Source: Candidatus Iainarchaeum sp.
GTDB taxonomy: Archaea; Iainarchaeota; Iainarchaeia; Iainarchaeales; GCA-2688035
NCBI GenBank assembly: GCA_017609945.1
Contig: JAFCCZ010000053.1
Coordinates: 1-6,653 of the forward strand
Direction of reading: 5' to 3'
Length of the DNA: 6,653 nucleotides
Part shown: in pieces, positions 1-6,548 of the stretch
Numbering within the stretch: the first letter of the stretch is position 1
Layout: every line of letters begins with the position of its first letter
Program-made: the position numbers and the translations under genes
The notes under the pieces: generated by a model
Seen by the model: only the letters and a program-made list of their open reading frames with translations
What the model was told of the DNA's origin: nothing
Database searches by the model: none

Positions 1-2
1 CC

Positions 3-1229
3 ACCAAGCGGGTCATGTTCCTTGACGACAACGAGGTTGCGTTCATTGGCGAGAAGGTTGAGGTTGAGAATTTTTCAACAGGCAAAACGGTTGAGAAAGA
101 GGTTTCAAAAATTGAGTGGGACGCGGAGCAGGCCCAAAAGCAGGGCTTCAAGCACTTTATGCTGAAGGAAATAATGGAGCAGCCAGAGGCAATTAAAAAG
201 TGCCTGCAGGGCCGCGTTAAGGGGAACGAAATTTTGCTTGAAGAGCTTGCTCCCTTCAAAGAAAGGCTTGAGCAGGTTAACAGGATTGTGGTTGTTGCCT
301 GCGGGACCAGCTGGCACGCAGGCCTTGTATCAGAGTATTTCTTTGAGGAGCTCTGCAAGATTCCGGTTGAGGTAGAGTATGCCGCCGAGTTCCGCTACCG
401 CAACCCAATAGTTAACGAAAAAACCCTGGTTGTTGCGATTTCGCAGAGCGGCGAAACTGCCGACACCCTTGCCGCGCTTCGTGAGGCCAAGAAGAAGGGC
501 GCGCTGGTTGTTTCAATCTGCAATGTGATGGGCAGTACCATTGCTCGCGAGTCAGATTCCACAATTTACACCCGCGCCGGTCCGGAAATTGGGGTTGCCA
601 GCACAAAGGCCTTTACCACGCAGCTTGCATTACTTTTCCTTCTCGCGCTAAATCTTGCTTCCCTCAAAGGAGCAGGGGATTCAGAAAAGTCCGCAAAGGC
701 GATTGCTGCGCTTGAGGAGATTCCCGAGAAGATGCAGGCCACTCTTGAAAAAATTGATTCAGTTAAGGCGGTTGCAGGCGATTACTGGGAAAAGCCAAAC
801 GCCCTCTACCTTGGCAGGGGCTACAACTACCCAATTGCGCTGGAGGGTGCGCTAAAGCTTAAGGAGATTAGTTATTTGCACGCCGAGGGAATGCCCGCCG
901 CTGAGATGAAGCACGGCCCAATTGCCCTGATTGACCAGAACATGCCTGCAATATTTGTTGCGGTGAAGGACAAGAGCTATGAAAAGGTTCTTGCAAACAT
1001 TGAGGAGATAAAAGCAAGGGGCGGGATCGTGATTGCGGTTGCGACAGAGAATGACAGGGAAATAAAAAACCATTCCAACTCAGTTATTTACGTTTCCAAG
1101 ACAATCGATATGCTGCAGCCCTTGCTTTCGGTGCTGCCGCTGCAGCTGCTTGCCTACTTTATTGCGGACAAGCGCGGCTGCGACATTGACAAGCCAAGGA
1201 ATTTGGCAAAAAGCGTTACAGTTGAGTGA
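3..1229 (+). CDS. glmS: Glutamine-fructose-6-phosphate aminotransferase (isomerizing), C-terminal part
   Basis: This cytosolic enzyme converts fructose 6-phosphate and glutamine to glucosamine 6-phosphate, the first committed step to UDP-GlcNAc. The frame is open to the window edge, so the gene is 5'-truncated by the window: the N-terminal glutaminase domain (about 200 residues) lies outside, and the ATG at 15 is internal. Numbering from that Met, SIS domain 1 carries ACGTSWHAG (95-103) and SQSGETADT (143-151). SIS domain 2 carries LGRGYNYPIALEGALKLKEI (266-285). The tail DKPRNLAKSVTVE (392-404) is the classic GlmS C-terminus. By recalled alignment to E. coli GlmS, Lys485, Glu488, His504 and Lys603 correspond to K281, E284, H300 and K399, all present, so the isomerase half looks active. 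The next gene starts 9 nt after the stop, which suggests one transcript. Family assignment is essentially certain; promoter and 5' end are not visible. Confidence 0.96.
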   Translation, partial: TKRVMFLDDNEVAFIGEKVEVENFSTGKTVEKEVSKIEWDAEQAQKQGFKHFMLKEIMEQPEAIKKCLQGRVKGNEILLEELAPFKERLEQVNRIVVVACGTSWHAGLVSEYFFEELCKIPVEVEYAAEFRYRNPIVNEKTLVVAISQSGETADTLAALREAKKKGALVVSICNVMGSTIARESDSTIYTRAGPEIGVASTKAFTTQLALLFLLALNLASLKGAGDSEKSAKAIAALEEIPEKMQATLEKIDSVKAVAGDYWEKPNALYLGRGYNYPIALEGALKLKEISYLHAEGMPAAEMKHGPIALIDQNMPAIFVAVKDKSYEKVLANIEEIKARGGIVIAVATENDREIKNHSNSVIYVSKTIDMLQPLLSVLPLQLLAYFIADKRGCDIDKPRNLAKSVTVE

Positions 1230-1234
1230 GTGAT
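1230..1234 (+). promoter_or_regulatory. Shine-Dalgarno-like site deciding the start of the acetyltransferase gene
   Basis: GTGAT directly follows the glmS stop codon and matches the 3' part of the consensus AGGAGGTGAT. Four bases separate it from the ATG at 1239. The GTG within it opens the same frame and could be miscalled as the start, but it serves better as the ribosome-binding site. The match has exactly the same register relative to its ATG as the site before the next gene. Confidence 0.5.
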
Positions 1235-1238
1235 TACA

Positions 1239-1679
1239 ATGGGGGATGTGTTGAGGGAAGCAAAGTGTGAGGACTTACAGAGCCTGCTGTACCTTCTGCA
1301 TCAGCTGAGCGAGCCAAGCGAGGAAGACAAAAAGGTTGATCAGGCTGAGCTCGAAGCATCTATGAAAAAGATGGTTGAAGATGAGAACCACTGCCTTTAT
1401 GTTTTGGAGCAGGACGGAAAGCTTTTGGGAACAGGCATGCTGCTAATTCAGTTGAATCTTTCGCACGGCGGCAAGCCCTACGCCCACATTGAAAACATTG
1501 TTGTTGATTCAGAGTGCAGGAAAAGGGGAATTGGAAAGAGCATTGTAATGCACTTGATTGAGAAAGCAGGGGAAAAAGGCTGTTACAAGGTAATTCTTAA
1601 CTGCAAGAGGGAAAATTTGCCATTTTACGAGCGCTGCGGCCTGAAAGCGGGCGAGATTGAAATGAGACTGGACTTGTAG
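1239..1679 (+). CDS. GNAT acetyltransferase, probable glucosamine-6-phosphate N-acetyltransferase (Gna1-like)
   Basis: This 146-residue single-domain GNAT protein probably moves acetyl from acetyl-CoA to the amine of glucosamine 6-phosphate, giving GlcNAc-6-P. The acetyl-CoA loop is visible as RKRGIG (94-99, pattern RxxGxG). Around it lie AHIENIVVDS (82-91) and GCYKVILNCKRENLPFYERC (114-133). By recalled comparison these match yeast Gna1's GHIEDIAVNS and GCYKIILDCDEKNVKFYEKC very closely, and the length is near yeast Gna1 (159). Substrate specificity is inferred from this resemblance plus its place directly after glmS, whose product is the expected substrate; GNAT similarity alone would not prove it. 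The ATG at 1239 is preferred over the in-frame GTG at 1230 because that GTG lies in a Shine-Dalgarno match and abuts the previous stop. No signal peptide or membrane segment is present. The alternative is a GNAT of unknown substrate. Confidence 0.85.
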   Translation: MGDVLREAKCEDLQSLLYLLHQLSEPSEEDKKVDQAELEASMKKMVEDENHCLYVLEQDGKLLGTGMLLIQLNLSHGGKPYAHIENIVVDSECRKRGIGKSIVMHLIEKAGEKGCYKVILNCKRENLPFYERCGLKAGEIEMRLDL

Positions 1680-1682
1680 GTG
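1678..1682 (+). promoter_or_regulatory. Shine-Dalgarno site deciding the start of the HAD-YvcK gene
   Basis: AGGTG overlaps the TAG stop of the acetyltransferase gene and matches positions 4-8 of AGGAGGTGAT, six bases before the ATG at 1689. The full consensus, if extended, would end four bases before the ATG, the same register as at the previous gene junction. This favours the ATG at 1689 over the in-frame GTG at 1680. Confidence 0.5.
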
Positions 1683-1688
1683 GCCAAA

Positions 1689-3353
1689 ATGCAGAAGATT
1701 AAAGCAGTTATTTTTGATTTGGACGACACACTGTTTGACTGCTCTGGCCAGCTTGTTGAGGAGGCAAGAAAGCGCGCTGCCAAGGTTCTCGCCGAAAAGA
1801 TTCCTCAGGCCACTGCTTCAGAGCTTCTGGAGAGGGAAAGGCAGCTCCACAAAAAGTTTGGCCCAACCTTTGAGGTCTTTGACAAGATCTGCATTGACTT
1901 CAAGGTTGAGGGAAGGGAAGCCTGCATTAATTCCGCCCTTCACGCTTACAACAGTGACGAGGTCGGTGAAATTTCTCTTTTTCCTGAGGCCACCCCCTTG
2001 CTGAAAAAGCTTGGGGAAAAGGGAATAAAGCGTGTGCTTGTTACAAGCGGACTGCATGCAAGGCAGCAGAGAAAAATTGAGATTCTCGGCCTTGACAAGC
2101 TGATGGACCTTACCCTTATTCACGATTTGGAGAAGAGTCCGGTTTCAAGGGAAAGGCTTTTCAAGAATGTGCTAAAGGAGCTTTCCCTGCAGCCCGACGA
2201 GGTGCTGAGTGTTGGCGACAGAATCCAGCGCGAGATAAGGATTGGAAACAAGCTTGGGATGATTACTGTCAGGGTGCTGCACGGCCGCTTCAAAAAGCTT
2301 AAGCCAAAGAACGATTTTGAGGACCCTGACTTTGAAGCAAGCAAGCTTTCAGAGGTTTTGGGGGTAATAGATTCTGTTGAGCAGGGAAAGGCCAGAAAGC
2401 CCAGGGTGGTTGCAATTGGCGGCGGGACAGGCCTGCCAATGGTCTTAAGCGGCCTGAAGGAGCACACCAAAAATATCACCGCAATTGTTACAGTTACCGA
2501 CAGCGGCAGAAGCAGCGGAATGCTGAGAAAGGACCTTAACATTCTCCCGCCCGGGGATTTGCGCAACTGCCTTGTTGCGCTCAGCGATTCGGAGCAGCTG
2601 CTTCTTGACCTCTTTGGCTACCGCTTTGATAATGGCGGTTTGGAGGGCCACAGTTTTGGAAATTTGTTCATAGCCGCCCTTGCGAAAACAACCGGCAGCT
2701 TTGAGAAGGCAATTAAGGAGGCCAGCAGGATTCTAGCAATCAGGGGAAAGGTTTTGCCCTCAACCCTTCAGGACACCCATGTCTGCGCAGAGCTTGAGAA
2801 CGGAAAGATTGTTGAGCAGGAATTCAACGTAAGGGAGCCAGGCAAAAGCCCGATAAGGAGGGTTTTTCTAAAGAACGAGGTAAAGCCCTTGGAGGAGGCC
2901 CTTGAGGAAATAGGGCAAGCTGACCTGATAGTTCTCGGGCCGGGAAGCCTTTTTACCTCAATCCTCCCCAACCTTTTGGTAAAGGGCATGCCTGAGGCAA
3001 TTAGGGCAAGCAAGGCCAAAAAAGTTTACATTCCGAACATTATGACACAGCCAGGCCAAACCGACAATTTTTCGCTTTCAATGCACCTTGCCTGGGTTGA
3101 AAAATATCTGGGTGAGGGAAGCGTTGACATAATTTTGCTGAACAGCAAGAGGCCGAGCGAAGGCCTTCTCAAAAAGTACGTGAAGGAAAATGCTTTCCTT
3201 GTTGAAAATGATTTGGAGAAGCTGCCCAAGGGAGTGAAGGTTGTTGAGGCTAATTTGCTTGAGAAGGAGAGCGAGCAGGTTCTCTGGCAAAAGCAGTACC
3301 TGTTAAGGCACGACCCGAAAAAGCTCGGCAAGGCCCTTTTCAAGCTTGCTTAA
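1689..3353 (+). CDS. HAD-superfamily phosphatase fused to a YvcK/GlmR-type UDP-sugar-binding protein
   Basis: This 554-residue protein has two domains. Residues 1 to about 225 form a HAD hydrolase with a C1-type helical cap: motif I FDLDDT (Asp10 nucleophile, Asp12), motif II TSG (119-121), motif III Lys149, motif IV GDRIQRE (176-182, the last acid being Glu). Residues 238-554, about 317 long, match the whole length of Bacillus YvcK: IGGGTG (243-248), TDSGRSSG (270-277), PPGDLRNCLVALS (287-299), EGHSFGN (319-325), IRGKVLP (351-357), GPGSLFTSILPNLLV (417-431), NIMTQPG (450-456) and RHDPKK (540-545). YvcK/GlmR binds UDP-GlcNAc and in Bacillus stimulates GlmS, so its place two genes after glmS suggests control of amino-sugar synthesis. 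The HAD substrate is unknown; a sugar phosphate is plausible. It is not CofD, since the C-terminal half follows YvcK throughout. The in-frame GTG at 1680 is the alternative start. Confidence 0.9.
   Translation: MQKIKAVIFDLDDTLFDCSGQLVEEARKRAAKVLAEKIPQATASELLERERQLHKKFGPTFEVFDKICIDFKVEGREACINSALHAYNSDEVGEISLFPEATPLLKKLGEKGIKRVLVTSGLHARQQRKIEILGLDKLMDLTLIHDLEKSPVSRERLFKNVLKELSLQPDEVLSVGDRIQREIRIGNKLGMITVRVLHGRFKKLKPKNDFEDPDFEASKLSEVLGVIDSVEQGKARKPRVVAIGGGTGLPMVLSGLKEHTKNITAIVTVTDSGRSSGMLRKDLNILPPGDLRNCLVALSDSEQLLLDLFGYRFDNGGLEGHSFGNLFIAALAKTTGSFEKAIKEASRILAIRGKVLPSTLQDTHVCAELENGKIVEQEFNVREPGKSPIRRVFLKNEVKPLEEALEEIGQADLIVLGPGSLFTSILPNLLVKGMPEAIRASKAKKVYIPNIMTQPGQTDNFSLSMHLAWVEKYLGEGSVDIILLNSKRPSEGLLKKYVKENAFLVENDLEKLPKGVKVVEANLLEKESEQVLWQKQYLLRHDPKKLGKALFKLA
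3350..3353. other. Overlapping stop codons of convergent genes
   Basis: The tetranucleotide TTAA carries TAA for the plus-strand HAD-YvcK gene (3351-3353) and TAA for the minus-strand ATPase gene (3350-3352). The two genes therefore overlap tail to tail, leaving no intergenic space for a terminator. Any termination signal for either transcript must lie within the other gene. Confidence 0.95.
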
Positions 3354-6295
3354 ATTACTGTTCCGTTCACTGCCTCAATCCTAATCATTCTGAGTTTTCC
3401 ATCAGGCAGTTTCAGGATTGATTCGTAGAACGGAAGGTAAACGTCCTTTACCTCTGTTACAACCAGCTTCTTCCACAGTTTGGATAGGGCTTCAACCGCC
3501 TTTTGCTTTGGAACTTTTTCGACTTCAAGAGACAGTGCTTCTGCCATTGAAACGGGAAGTGACTCAAGGCTTCTTAGCAGGGGGTGCAGCGGGTCTCTTG
3601 GCAAGTCAATCTCTTTTGCCAGGAAATAGAAGTTGGTTTCTGCAATCTTTTCCTTTGCCGAAATTCCCTTGGTTACAAGGGATTCAAGCAGGCGCTTTGT
3701 AACCATTTCACTTTCCCCAAGTTGTTTGGAGAGCGCGGCAAACTCCCGTTTCTCCTTTCCAAGCGCAAGCATCGTTTTTATTTCGCTTTCCTTCAGCCCG
3801 TTAAGCAGCCCAAAGCCGTTGCTTTTAACAAAGGCCCTGCTTTGCTTGTCAAAGTGCAGTAACTCCCCTGTTCCTGAGTCAACAAACACTTTTCCCTTGT
3901 GGAAAGACTTGTCGTCATTGAAAACGTTGAATTTTATCTGGTAAATTGGCAAGTGCCTCAGCGTTACCTTTTCAATTGCCTCCTCTGTTCCAATCAGCCC
4001 CAAAAACTTTTTCTTCCTCGTTTTGTTAATTATCTTCGCCGCGTCCTCCTGGCTTAAGTTTGTTGGAAATGCCAGTAATTCAACTGGTTCGGGCTGCAGC
4101 ACGGCCTTGCTTTCCCTTGCAATCTCTTTCTCCACCTCGCCTGAAATTTCCTCAACCAAAGCTTCCTCGTGTTCAGCTCCCGGAAGGGTAAGAGTGCTTG
4201 CCTTTGGGTCAAAAATTGCCCCCTTTTTCTCAAGTTGTTCTATGACTTCACCAAGCTGCACATTGCTCTTGTATTTTACGTTAAGTGACCTCAGGGCCTC
4301 GTTAATTATAGTGGTTTCAAGGGTTCCAGTTCTCTCAAGCTTTGAATTGGTCATTCCAACCGCTAACCTGAGAACCTCTTCCTTGCCCAGCTTAAAGCTT
4401 CTTTCAACTGTTTCAGCCTCCCTTCCCTCGTGCTGTGACATTCTTGGCCTTATCCTCATCACAAAGGCCCTTGCGGTTTCCTCCCGCCGGTCGCCGGTTA
4501 ACCCAACTCCAACCGGAAGAGTCTTGATGAAGTTGCTGCTCTTGTACTTTTTCGGGATTATGGCCGGCATCCTCTTGTAAACCGCCTTTATGTCGTCATC
4601 AAACACCAGCTTGTGAGTCACAATTGTGTCAAGCTGGCTCAAAACCTTTGTGTCAATTGCTGAGGGCTGCTGGGTTGCAAAAACAAGGGAGCACCCCGGT
4701 TGTCTTCCCTGCTTAACGTACTCAATTATCGGCATCGAAGCAGGGGTTTTGATGTTTCCGCTTGGAATCAGGGTGTGGGCCTCGTCAATAAACAGCCAGG
4801 TCGGGGGGATGTCTTCTTCAAGCAGCTGGTCCATTGACTGTTTCCTCATCCTGTTTACCGCCTCTTTTCTCGTGCTAAGCTTTCTTGCTGAAAGAATCCT
4901 TCTTGCAAGAATTCCAATTACCAGTGCTGAAACATTGTCCTCCAAAAAGGAAGTGTCAATAATGGTTAGCTGGTTCTCCCGGCTCAGCTCCGAAAGCGGT
5001 GTTCCCCTTTCGTCAAACACGCCCCAACTTTTTGCAGCCTCAAACCTTGAGCTCAGGGCCCTCAGAGAGTCCGGCTTGTATCCTGTGTCAGAGCTTGTGA
5101 GCGCTGCATCATTCCCAAGGCAGTTCACCAGGTTGTCAAGCGAGAAAATTTTCCCCTTTCCCTTAACCATCTTTCCGTCCTTTGTCTCGTATCCCTTTCC
5201 CACCTCTTGGATTGTTTTCTCAAGCAGCAGCCCACTGGGAGAAAACCTTTCAATTCCAAACGTTAAGCACCAGTCATCCGCCGTTAGCATTGACGGCGGC
5301 AAGCTGAAGGTTGCGTCATAAGTTTTCTTCGGAACCTTGTCTTTCACTCCCTTTGGAACAAACACCTTCAAATTCTCCAGCCCCTGCGGCATTAAATTCC
5401 ATTTCCCCAGAATTTCCAGCTCTCTTGTTTCCCTGTTTGGAAACCGCATGCTCCAGAACACACCAACTGGGTCAACAACTATCTGGCCAACGTTTTTGTT
5501 CTTCAATGCAAGCTCTTCCGCAATAACTCCCATAACATAGGACTTTCCCGAGCCCCTTGCACCGCACACAAACACAACGTGCGGATTGAGGCTGTCAAGC
5601 AAAATGTCCTTTTCCCTCATTTCATCTTCCGCAACCCTTCCAATAAACAGCCCTGCCTCGGACCCGTACTTTTTGAAAATGCTTGCCTTCCTTCCAATGA
5701 AAGCCTGCCCTTTATCGTTCTCAAGGAATTTAATCCCCGGCTTCACCACTGCCTTCTTTTTCTCCGGCTTCTCACCACCCTTTTCAGCCTCTGCCCCCTC
5801 AACAGTTTCGGGAGCCTTTTCAGCCGGCTTTTCCTCAATGTCCTCCTCCTTTGTGCCAACCTCCTTGTCCAAGGGCATTTCCTCGTCGTCCCTTTCAGCG
5901 GCCTCCTTGGCCTTTGCCACCACAATTTTCCTGATCTTTTCCTTAATCGCGTGCTTTACGGGCTTTGGCTTTTTCATAGGTTTTGGCTTGGTCTTGGGCT
6001 CCGGCTCCCTTGCTTTTTCTTCAATGGCTTCAACTTCCTCAACTTCAGCCTGCTCCGGTTCCTCTGGAACCGGCGGCCCGTTATCGGGAAAGGGCCCACT
6101 CACAGCCCCCACAGGCTTCTCCGCATCCGTATTTTTCCTCTTCCGCGCCTTTTCCTTCTCTTCCTTGAGCTTTTCCTCCATCCTGGCCTTGGCTGCCTCC
6201 TTTTCCTCGTCCTTCCCAAAGGCCTCGTCAAAGATGTCTGTTTCCTCTTCCTCAAAGTCCTTTTCCACGCGTTCGTTATCTGCCACAGTTACCAC
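3350..6295 (-). CDS. HerA-like (DUF87-type) P-loop ATPase with charged N-terminus and long C-terminal extension
   Basis: This 981-residue ATPase of the HerA/FtsK class probably forms a ring that moves DNA or another polymer. Residues 1-185 are Lys/Glu/Pro-rich, without hydrophobic core, with a likely coiled coil at 28-55, so probably disordered. The ATPase core spans about 235-620: Walker A GARGSGKS (245-252), Walker B TWLFIDEAH (499-507), and a sensor stretch GRQPGCSLVFATQQPSAID (530-548) that is typical of HerA. Only about 50 residues (186-235) precede Walker A, so the usual HerA N-terminal barrel is short or missing. Residues 620-981 include probable winged-helix-like segments and two similar modules (about 748-812 and 927-981). 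No nurA, mre11 or rad50 is nearby, so a canonical end-resection role is unsupported. The start GTG at 6295 gives a nearly leaderless transcript; GTG at 6286 is an alternative. Superfamily is certain, function unknown. Confidence 0.9.
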   Translation of the reverse strand: MVTVADNERVEKDFEEEETDIFDEAFGKDEEKEAAKARMEEKLKEEKEKARKRKNTDAEKPVGAVSGPFPDNGPPVPEEPEQAEVEEVEAIEEKAREPEPKTKPKPMKKPKPVKHAIKEKIRKIVVAKAKEAAERDDEEMPLDKEVGTKEEDIEEKPAEKAPETVEGAEAEKGGEKPEKKKAVVKPGIKFLENDKGQAFIGRKASIFKKYGSEAGLFIGRVAEDEMREKDILLDSLNPHVVFVCGARGSGKSYVMGVIAEELALKNKNVGQIVVDPVGVFWSMRFPNRETRELEILGKWNLMPQGLENLKVFVPKGVKDKVPKKTYDATFSLPPSMLTADDWCLTFGIERFSPSGLLLEKTIQEVGKGYETKDGKMVKGKGKIFSLDNLVNCLGNDAALTSSDTGYKPDSLRALSSRFEAAKSWGVFDERGTPLSELSRENQLTIIDTSFLEDNVSALVIGILARRILSARKLSTRKEAVNRMRKQSMDQLLEEDIPPTWLFIDEAHTLIPSGNIKTPASMPIIEYVKQGRQPGCSLVFATQQPSAIDTKVLSQLDTIVTHKLVFDDDIKAVYKRMPAIIPKKYKSSNFIKTLPVGVGLTGDRREETARAFVMRIRPRMSQHEGREAETVERSFKLGKEEVLRLAVGMTNSKLERTGTLETTIINEALRSLNVKYKSNVQLGEVIEQLEKKGAIFDPKASTLTLPGAEHEEALVEEISGEVEKEIARESKAVLQPEPVELLAFPTNLSQEDAAKIINKTRKKKFLGLIGTEEAIEKVTLRHLPIYQIKFNVFNDDKSFHKGKVFVDSGTGELLHFDKQSRAFVKSNGFGLLNGLKESEIKTMLALGKEKREFAALSKQLGESEMVTKRLLESLVTKGISAKEKIAETNFYFLAKEIDLPRDPLHPLLRSLESLPVSMAEALSLEVEKVPKQKAVEALSKLWKKLVVTEVKDVYLPFYESILKLPDGKLRMIRIEAVNGTVI

Positions 6296-6313
6296 AATAA
6301 ATACGGAATTAAA

Positions 6314-6328
6314 GTATTTTAAGCTATC
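6314..6328 (-). promoter_or_regulatory. Archaeal TATA-box promoter of the HerA-like ATPase gene
   Basis: On the minus strand this reads GATAGCTTAAAATAC, with TATA-like core TTAAAATA at 6322 to 6315. The core's centre lies about 24 bases before the GTG at 6295, so transcription would start at or within a few bases of the start codon. There is no Shine-Dalgarno match upstream of that GTG, which fits a leaderless mRNA. Confidence 0.55.
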
Positions 6329-6357
6329 CCCACCCCCCTATGCAAATTAGATAGCTT
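6321..6357. repeat. Inverted repeat linking the two divergent promoters
   Basis: Perfect 8-bp arms AAGCTATC (6321-6328) and GATAGCTT (6350-6357) are separated by 21 bases, and the symmetry continues imperfectly into both TATA cores. The spacer contains a pyrimidine run CCCCACCCCCC (6328-6338). The arrangement may be a two-sided promoter in which upstream factor-B contacts are conserved, or an operator for a dimeric regulator acting on both promoters. Confidence 0.6.
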
Positions 6358-6364
6358 TAAATAG
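6350..6364 (+). promoter_or_regulatory. Divergent archaeal TATA-box promoter firing rightward
   Basis: GATAGCTTTAAATAG contains the near-consensus TATA core TTTAAATA (6356-6363). It is identical at 13 of 15 positions to the facing element of the ATPase promoter. The expected start is near 6385-6388. The first ATG after it (6393) opens only a nine-codon frame ending in TAA, so the transcript may be noncoding or have a long leader. Confidence 0.45.
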
Positions 6365-6548
6365 ATTCACCGCCCCAATTTTATTGATCACAATGCAAGG
6401 CGATTCACTTTGGCTGCATTAAGTCTTTTTCTGATTTAGCTAGCCTTGCGACCGAACAAATTTCCAACTTTTCACAGCCTAGTTATAGCTGGAAATGGCT
6501 CTGGCGCGGGCCGTAGGGCCAAGCAACCGAAACCTTTTTGTAAACCCC

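Noticed and set aside
15..1229. A complete, short SIS-domain protein starting at ATG 15
   Set aside because: Codons upstream of 15 remain open and the residues before and after this Met align with the interdomain region of full-length GlmS, so the Met is internal.
2120..2566. 148-codon minus-strand open frame within the HAD-YvcK gene
   Set aside because: It is antisense to well-conserved YvcK and HAD motifs and has no recognisable family features.
2399..3353. CofD (2-phospho-L-lactate transferase, F420 biosynthesis) as identity of the C-terminal domain
   Set aside because: CofD and YvcK share a fold, but the motifs here (PPGDLRNCLVALS, EGHSFGN, IRGKVLP, RHDPKK) follow YvcK along its full length, and the neighbours concern amino sugars, not F420.
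4626..5321. 231-codon plus-strand open frame opposite the ATPase core
   Set aside because: It covers the antisense of Walker-motif-bearing coding sequence, shows no domain pattern and has no promoter or ribosome-binding site of its own.
5579..6350. Two long overlapping plus-strand open frames (about 250 codons each) opposite the ATPase N-terminus
   Set aside because: They are antisense to the Lys/Glu/Ala/Pro-rich tail, whose codon bias removes stops on the other strand. Their Ser/Phe/Leu-rich composition is what such antisense reading gives, and one runs out through the promoter region.
6393..6422. Nine-codon frame starting at ATG 6393 as a leader peptide
   Set aside because: It is well placed for the rightward promoter but too short to judge; there is no codon run that would suggest attenuation.
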